A DNA stretch of 64,000 bases, from contig JAESIW010000166.1 in NCBI GenBank assembly GCA_016802295.1, forward strand, positions 261,213-325,212, written 5' to 3'. Below the pieces are notes generated by a model. The model was not told where the DNA came from, did no database searches, and saw only the letters and a list, made by a program, of their open reading frames with translations. The position numbers were made by a program, and so were the translations under genes. The stretch comes from Brachionus rotundiformis (taxonomy: Eukaryota; Rotifera; Eurotatoria; Ploima; Brachionidae). Shown one piece after another: positions 56,832 to 64,000 of the stretch (position 1 is the stretch's first letter; each line of letters starts with the position of its first letter).

Positions 56832-59800
56832 ATGCGTAATTCTTTGATAGGCTTATGGATTGTTCCTGTTTTGTTGGCACCAATTTTAATTGAGGCCAAC
56901 ATGAACATCACTCTGTATCCGCTGGATGCATGTGCCACTGCCACTGAACTAAAGGTGGGAGATATATGTGTTTTTGAAATGATAATTAGAGTACCAGTTT
57001 CCAATGCGACCATGATGCATGTGGAACTTTTCACTTCAGACAACAGTAGCATTATGATTGCCCAGTTGTGCAAACCAACAATTACTATTGGCAGCAACTA
57101 CAACATTGCCAAAGCACCTATTCCTGTTCTTTCATCCAGCTTTGAAAATTATCAAGTTTTTTTCATCAGAAAAATTTGTTTTTTTTTTGTTTTAATTTTC
57201 TAAGTTTAGTTTGACCAAGCAATAATTGATTTTGGCGTAATAACAAATTCTGGCAGTTCAGCGACTGAGGAGGCTAATTTGATAAAGATAGTGTTTAATG
57301 TGGTAATAATTCAAAATAGTGAACCAGACGGAAGCAATATATGGATAACTGCAGGCGCTGAGTATTTTGAGGGTAATGAGATTTGGATCGGCCAAACAAA
57401 CTACACTTATAGAACAGATACTGATGTAATCAAATTTGTTACACATAAACATATCTATATATATTTTTTTGGCAGAACTCTAGTCCGACTCCGAGTCAGA
57501 CATTCCTGCCAACTAGTTCTTCAGCCAACACAGAAATAGGAAAATTTGGAACTTTTGAAACGAGATTGACAATTGAAAATCCAAGAGTGGTAAATTTGTC
57601 TTTGAGTGCTGAGTCAAGTGATTATGTCAATAATTCAATAACTGTATGCTCTATACATATTAAGGTATTGTTGATTTAATTTTTATAAAAGAAGATTAAA
57701 GAAAATAGATAATAATTCTCGAATATAATTATTAAAGTTAATATTAAATTTATATTTGAAAAATTTGAAATTAATTTAAAAATTATTTGTTATAATTTTG
57801 TTTCATGATACGATCGGAAAAATTTATGAATTATACTTGGTTAATTTTTTTAATTAATTATAACAAATAAGAGTGCTGGATGGTGCTTCAACTGTTTGGA
57901 TAGCACAAAAGCATACTTAGGATCTAAATACTCCAAAGAAAAAAACTTGGTCAATCTAAACTTGGGAAATATTGTCAATGTTGGAATAAATAATGGAAAT
58001 CAAAGCGGAAACAGTTACATAGACATATTGGTAGCTTATAAAGTCTTAGATTGGGCCACTGAAGCGGATACGTCACAAATAACTCTTATGGCAATTGTTA
58101 ATGGTGTATCAGCATCATTTGTGCATTCTATTACTGTATCAGCAGCAGGAAGTGCAACAATAGTAAAAAAATTTATTATAAAATAAAAATTTTTAACCAT
58201 TAATTGAAGGCTTCAGTACCAACTGTAACAACATTGGGCATAAATAACCCTGTTTCAATTTACCAAGCGTTTAATATTACGCTTATTATTGAGTTTCCTC
58301 AAGATTATAACAATTACTTAGAGGTAGAGTCTATTCCAATTCATGATTCGAATGACGGATTGCCAAGAGCTAAAGTATGCTCGGCTGTGGTTACTTCAAG
58401 TGGAGAGAACTTGCCATGTCCAAAGTGTATGAACAACGCAAAGCTAAATCAATTTTCCCTCAATTCTTCTCTATATTCGACCCATGATGGAATGACCTGG
58501 TCTCTCGGATCTGTTCTCAACTACAATTTAAGAACTACTGATGATAATCTTGATGTGAATAAAATTACGTAATAAAGTTAAAAAATTATTTTTATTAAAT
58601 TTAATTAATTTTAATTATCATTTAGTCTTTCAGTTATTGGACAAGTACTCTTTCATCCAAATAACATCGAGGGTTCAAATATATCAATTCCCATTGGTAT
58701 CACATTCGGAAATCAAACCATTTGGGTTAGTGATAATACAATAGTTATCGCTGGTGGTGCCAACTTTTCGTCAGCAGTAAATAAAAAAATATATATATTT
58801 TTTCTAAATTTATTAATTAATTATTATTAAAAAAAGAATGAATCATTGCCAACATTTTCAATTTCTGCTGCCGATAGAGAAACATACACAGCCATGGTAA
58901 AGGAGCCCAGAGCGATCTATTTTGACATTTACACGAAGCCAGGATCAGTTTACCAAGAGATGGATATTGAAATTTTAATGCCAGAAACTGCATTAGGAAG
59001 TCTTATACCAGCGGCAACTGTGTGTTCTGTCAAGCTCTACTATGTTGGTATATATTCCACATGTGCCCAAAAAAACTTCATCAATAATCCATCCAATAAT
59101 CAGATTAGCTATTTACAGAGGATGATTAAGTTCAAAAATGATAAAGCTATTGTAAAACTGCCAGCTTTGTGTAATTCAGCAGACAATTCTATTACCATGG
59201 ACCCTATTGATGGACTAGTCAGATTTTGTAATAATATATATTTAAAAAAATAAACAAAAATGTTACTTTATTTTTATTAAAGTAATTTATTTTCAATTGG
59301 ACGATGATCCAAATGTGCCTACTTCAAATTATATATCAGTTGGTACAAAATTTACTTCAGATCAAATTTATATAGGTTCTATTGAATACACTAAATCGAA
59401 CTTATTGCCTACATCACAAGCAACAGGTGTTTATTCATTCACAAATTTAACAAACATTGCCACTACTGGTTCTGAATTTGCATCGGCCAATTTAATAGTA
59501 AAAATTCCACCATCAAGTTTGTTCGGCTACAATTTTGAAGCATGTAATTTAAATAATTCTTATTAGAATTTTATTAGTTTAATTTAATTTGAAAAAGCTT
59601 TGACAAGTTCGCTGGCAACTGGTGATGCAACATTTTGTACAATTAGAATTTTGAAACAAGGAAACTCTGTCCCGTGCACAAGTCCACTCAAACATTCATT
59701 CCAATATTCAAATGATTTGGTCAAAAATTATGACTTTGCTTTGGCTGGACCTATTTGCAGCATAAGTAAGTTTAAATTTAAAAAAAATTAAATTAGCTTT

Positions 59801-62800
59801 TTTTGTTTTAAATATTTATTTAAGATAATATTTCAAGCAGTGTTAATAATCTAAATGAATGGGACGAAGATTCGGTTAGTTTTCAAATTTTGACTAGACC
59901 ATCTTACGAAGCTAGTGGGACTTACACTGTTGATTTGGTATTCAAAGATCAATTTTCAAACATAACGTTGAGTACCAATACATACACATTCACATCAGCT
60001 AGCTCTTCGGCACCTTTGGATACTCCTAATGTAATTATTATTGTACTATTTGTGTAACAGTTCTCTAATTATTTTAAAGCATACCGTCTCCTTGTTTGAA
60101 TTTCCTTTAAGACAAATAATTTCACACTGCTGATAAATTAGTACATCAACTAATTTATTTAAATTTACTGCCTTTTTTTAAACTGTTTTGAAAGTTTGAA
60201 AAATTGACATTAAAATTTATAAATGATAGATATAACATAAAAAATAAAATTTATTTATTATATTTAAATTAAATACCTAATTTTTAGGTTTAAAAATTAT
60301 CATCCCCTACCTACTTCTTTAATTAATAAAATACATTGTTTTGAATTTTGAATACATTCACATTTTGTGAAAAAAAAACTTATTTAATGATAGATATATC
60401 TATAATTAGAAATATAATGCGAATTAGTTTTTCGCTATTAACTAGAATCAATTTTTTTTTAAAACTTGATTATCCAAAATACAATAATGATTTTAATATT
60501 ATTCTTAAATTGTTACAATAAATTAGTCAAATTTTAATTAGAACAATTTATTTTTTAGTCTGACTTGACGAACTCGTCCATATTTGGCGTAAATCCCGAA
60601 GACCATAGATATGTTTTTGTAAACTCGGATTATACCACCTTTTACAAAGGACAAACTTCAATAATTCGCTTTAACTTGACCATTAATGAACCAAAAAGCT
60701 TCAATATTGAATTGACTATAAGCAGCACCCAAATAGATAAAGTAGAAGTGATTCGATTATACACAATTCACATGGGTGACAATTTTCCATGCAATTCAAT
60801 GTATAGTAAAGCAACTTACACCAATGGGTACGCTCTTATCCAGCTAATAAATAAAAATTATAAATATGATTTTTTATAGAACAATTTATCCTCATGAAAT
60901 CAAAATAAATATAGGAAATGTCGCTTATTATGCCATTGATCCTAATAATATGACTTCAAGCACTGTAATTAAACATTATTTGTGGTTAATCAGACTATGG
61001 TCATTTGAAAAAAATTTTTTTTATTTTTAGATTTTTTTTGAAGCCCAAGTCCGTATCCCAATTTCATCATCACTCGCCCCAGGTTCTACTACTAATTTGA
61101 GCCTAAAACCATCACTGAATAGCAATGAGCACAGCTTTTTGAGTAAAGATTTAGTTGTAAGTGTCAAAGACGCTGCTGAATTGGTCTCCAATGTATCAGC
61201 ATTGTACTCATTAAACTTCACCCAAGGGCCACAACAAGTTAGCATTAGACAATCAATAAGATTGAATATTAGCCTCTTGATTCCGCCTTATTCTAATTGC
61301 CAGACCAAAATTTTCTTTTCTTGTGTGGATCAAGCCACCAAAAGACAATTTTGCCACATAAATTCGGTCAAAGTTGTCTCGTTTGGTCAAAATGTAGATG
61401 GTTTGCAAAATGAATATTTTAATAATTTGATATTAGCCGAGTTTAATAAAAGTGCTCTTACATATTACAATGACACGGCCAATTTGGACCTTGGAATCGT
61501 GACCAACACTCGTAAATTTTTTCAATGAATAAAAAAAAGCTTAAATGCTAAAGAGATAAAATTTAAAGATTACACCCAAAAAGTAAACAATTACAATACC
61601 AATGATGACTTGATCAACTTGGAAGCTGATATTTTGGTAACAGATGACCAAATTGCCGTGCAGAACACGAATTTTAATTTCATGGTCAATCTAGACCTGA
61701 ACTCAGGTCAGCAAATTATTAGCTCAGATCAAATACTGACCATTCAAAGATCTCAAACTGAAAGACCATATTTGACTGCCAATGCTAGCTTTTTGAACGA
61801 CACTACCACTATCATTAATTCAAAGTATTTAATTTTTTAATTAAATTTAAATTAAAAAAATTCAAATCAAAATTTTAATTAGCTCTAAATTGAGTGTTAA
61901 ATTTGAAGTTGAGCATGAGGTCAGCTCTAACGCAGAGGCTTATAATGTTAGTGTAAAATTTTTCTTGCCAACTTATATAAGTTTTTTGGAGGAACAAAAC
62001 TGTTCATTTTCTGCCAGCTTGAATGAATCAACCATAATCTTTGCAGTAATTATATTTTTATTAAAAATTAAAATTAAAATATTTATCTAATTTTTATTAT
62101 ATTTAAAAATAATTTTAAATTTAATTTAGTTTTTGAAATAAATATTCAATTTTTATTAATTTGAATGTTCTTTTTCAAAGGTTGATCGACTTCATTTTGG
62201 TCAGAAAGTCACTTGCTTATTTAACTTAGTATTTGACCAATCGAACCAATATGGCAATCTAATGAATCAATTTGGAAAATCGCCATCAACATTAAAAATA
62301 CCATATGTAATTCTGTACCAAAAATATGCTAGGTAATTATCAAAACTAAAAAATCTACCAAACTAATAAGTTAAAATCAGAGCTGGAGATACTGAGACCA
62401 AATTCAATTCCAACTTTAGTTCTATTCAGTTCAGACCGCCAAGTGTCCCCATTACTTCAGTTCCCAATAACAAATTAAAGAGCAGCCTGGGCGATGCTGA
62501 GTGCAGAATGACCAGTTCTGTGCCTGAAGTTTCAAATATTTACAGCTCTGGTTGGAAATTTGGCTACAGATCGTATCATTGGTTGAAATCACTGGGAAGT
62601 TTTGTCACCATTTCGTTTGTAAACAAAGCAAGAATATCGAAAATAGATCTAAGTCAGTTGGTTGATGACGGAACAGTAACTCCATTCAATCAGTTCAGAC
62701 TAGCTTACAGTGACGACAATTCCACATTTGCACATTTGCCATTTATCCAAACAAATACAGCATTGGGTCAAAATTTTAGTTATGAAATGCCAAATAAGTT

Positions 62801-63584
62801 TATTGAGTGCCGCTACTTGAGAATTTATATTACAGATGTGACCAACAGGGCTGATTTAAAAACCAAAAAAACAGGTTTGGTGATCAATGAGATTTATGGT
62901 GAATTCACTCCAAGCACAAGTATTCCAACTTAGGCTTTCTCCTTATTTTACTAACACAAAAAAATTTAAGTTGCTTGTCCAGTTCCAGCACAGTCTGTTG
63001 ACTATGCATCCAGAAGTTATCTGTATGTTGATTCGACTTCAAAAATTTATGTGTGTGATGAAACAAATGATAGGTAAACTAATAAAAAAGAAAATAAAAT
63101 TAATTTATTAAAACGAAAATAGGAAAAGTAGCGAGTGCTATTCAAGTTCTGATGGAAATCCGGCAGAATGGATGGTGATGTCAAAGATTGTATCAACAGT
63201 GGTATTCTATGTGAAAGAACTAAGTTCAGGAAGAGAATTTCTCTACGGAATAAGTAAAGATAAAAAAGGATTTGTGAGAAGCGATGATGGCGGATTAATA
63301 TGGAAAATTGTTTCGCAAAGAGAATATGATGAAGTAAATTAAAAAAAGAAAAAAAAGCTAAAAAATAATAATAAAATAAGATGAATAATAATGCAAAAGG
63401 GAGTAGCCTGTATCAAGGGAAATACTACAACAATATAGGATTAATTGGACCAAACTTAATCAATGAAGGATCATGGACATGTAAGATATAAAAAATGTAA
63501 TGTAAAATTTAAAAACTTTAAAAAAAAGTTTCGGTGGAAGGTGTTTTATTCGGTGGAACAATCAGATTTGATTGGTTTAATTAA
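56832..63584 (+). CDS. Large secreted modular protein with discoidin-like domain
   Basis: Twenty-one exons form one continuous frame of 1,661 residues: 56832-57155, 57210-57425, 57476-57664, 57872-58162, 58210-58568, 58626-58776, 58837-59227, 59283-59543, 59598-59765, 59825-60030, 60559-60827, 60880-60964, 61031-61511, 61554-61824, 61883-62045, 62181-62332, 62381-62919, 62971-63073, 63123-63333, 63381-63480, 63529-63584. It has a signal peptide (MRNSLIGLWIVPVLLAPILIEA) and no later membrane span. The body repeats a beta-rich module with motifs such as ATVCSVKLYYVGIYSTC, AKVCSAVVTSSGENLPC and ATFCTIRILKQGNSVPC, alternating with strands like NEIWIGQTNYT, DQIYIGSIEYT and QTIWVSDNT. Residues from exon 17 look like an F5/8 type C (discoidin) domain (GWKFGYRSYHWLKSLGSFV...ECRYLRIYITD). 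N-glycosylation sequons are abundant. The family is not known to me; an extracellular-matrix or adhesion role is inferred only from architecture. Confidence 0.8.
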
Positions 63585-64000
63585 TGACAAAAATCAACGG
63601 AAAAAAGATAAAATTTATTAAATAATTTGAAATCAAAAAAAAGATTGAAGAAAATTTCATGAAACAAATTTTGAAAAATATAATAAATATTAAAAAAAAA
63701 TTGAAAAATCAACAAATTTCAAAAGAACTAAAAAAAAACAAAATACTCATTAAGTATGAATGTATAAAATATATGTAAATGATTCTCATAACAAACTCAG
63801 TTAAAATAAATTAAAATATTTAACTATTAATAGGAAATAAGGAAAGATAAAATAAAGAAATAAAATATAAATAAATAAAGGAAAATTATTTAAATTTGAT
63901 TATAAAAAAGTAAAATTAATTGATGTCACCATTCATAATTGATGTTAAAATTTTCTATGTTCCTGAAGAGTGACCAGAACCTCCAAGTAGTATGTTAAAG
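63585..64000. other. 3' flank of the secreted-protein gene; edge of dispersed repeat
   Basis: AT-rich sequence. The last ~40 bases (agaacctccaagtagtatgt) match, in reverse orientation, the tail of dispersed-repeat family 1 seen at 11.5 and 27.1 kb, so a further copy probably begins at the window edge. Confidence 0.4.

Noticed and set aside
1..64000. CRISPR arrays, bacterial operons or prophage
   Set aside because: The window is eukaryotic nuclear DNA with introns and Pol III tRNA genes; no regularly spaced repeats were seen.

Overview
The window reads as nuclear DNA of a small-genome animal. It is strongly AT-rich, with most genes split by 50-75 nt GT-AG introns. Metazoan genes are unmistakable: SUZ12 with its VEFS box, SARAF, makorin, SNX29, TLCD4 and a myosin regulatory light chain. 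tRNA genes carry Pol III terminators, and non-LTR retrotransposon debris is common. Compact AT-rich genes of this kind would fit a rotifer (Brachionus-like) or similar protostome; that placement is inference only.

Layout. 1-7.8 kb: RPL10 (-), SNX29 (+) and a secreted cyanophycinase-like protein (+). 7.8-10.5 kb: a repeat-rich gap with a dead LINE reverse-transcriptase tail. 10.5-14.7 kb: a secreted SOUL haem-binding-like protein and intronless MCM5 (both -). 15.3-18.5 kb: two tRNA-Phe genes and SUZ12 (+), which carries an unexpected Psq-like helix-turn-helix at its N terminus. 18.9-24.5 kb: two inverted copies of a cassette (tRNA-Asp / GC-rich element / tRNA-Gly / tRNA-Ile) bracket a leucine-rich-repeat gene. 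24.7-29.1 kb: SARAF and makorin (both -). 29-37 kb: gene-poor, with a TPR protein gene and several palindromic repeats. 37-43.7 kb: a dense run of alpha-1,3-fucosyltransferase and EGF-repeat receptor (+), then ALG14, TLCD4 and PSMD6 (-). 44-53.4 kb: two further tRNA cassettes enclose an unrecognised charged protein, an HSP70-like gene lacking its N-terminal lobe, and a myosin regulatory light chain. 53.4-56.8 kb: empty. 56.8-63.6 kb: a 21-exon gene for a 1,661-residue secreted modular protein.

Exon models were built by joining GT-AG sites and checking phase. For every multi-exon model the summed coding length is a multiple of three with no internal stop, except the HSP70-like gene, whose 5' end was not found. 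Several genes serve housekeeping processes (translation, replication, proteasome, N-glycosylation), but nothing suggests co-regulation. The most unusual items are the Psq-SUZ12 fusion, the large secreted protein, and the recurrent GC-rich element with its own TATA box and 60-codon ORF embedded in tRNA clusters.
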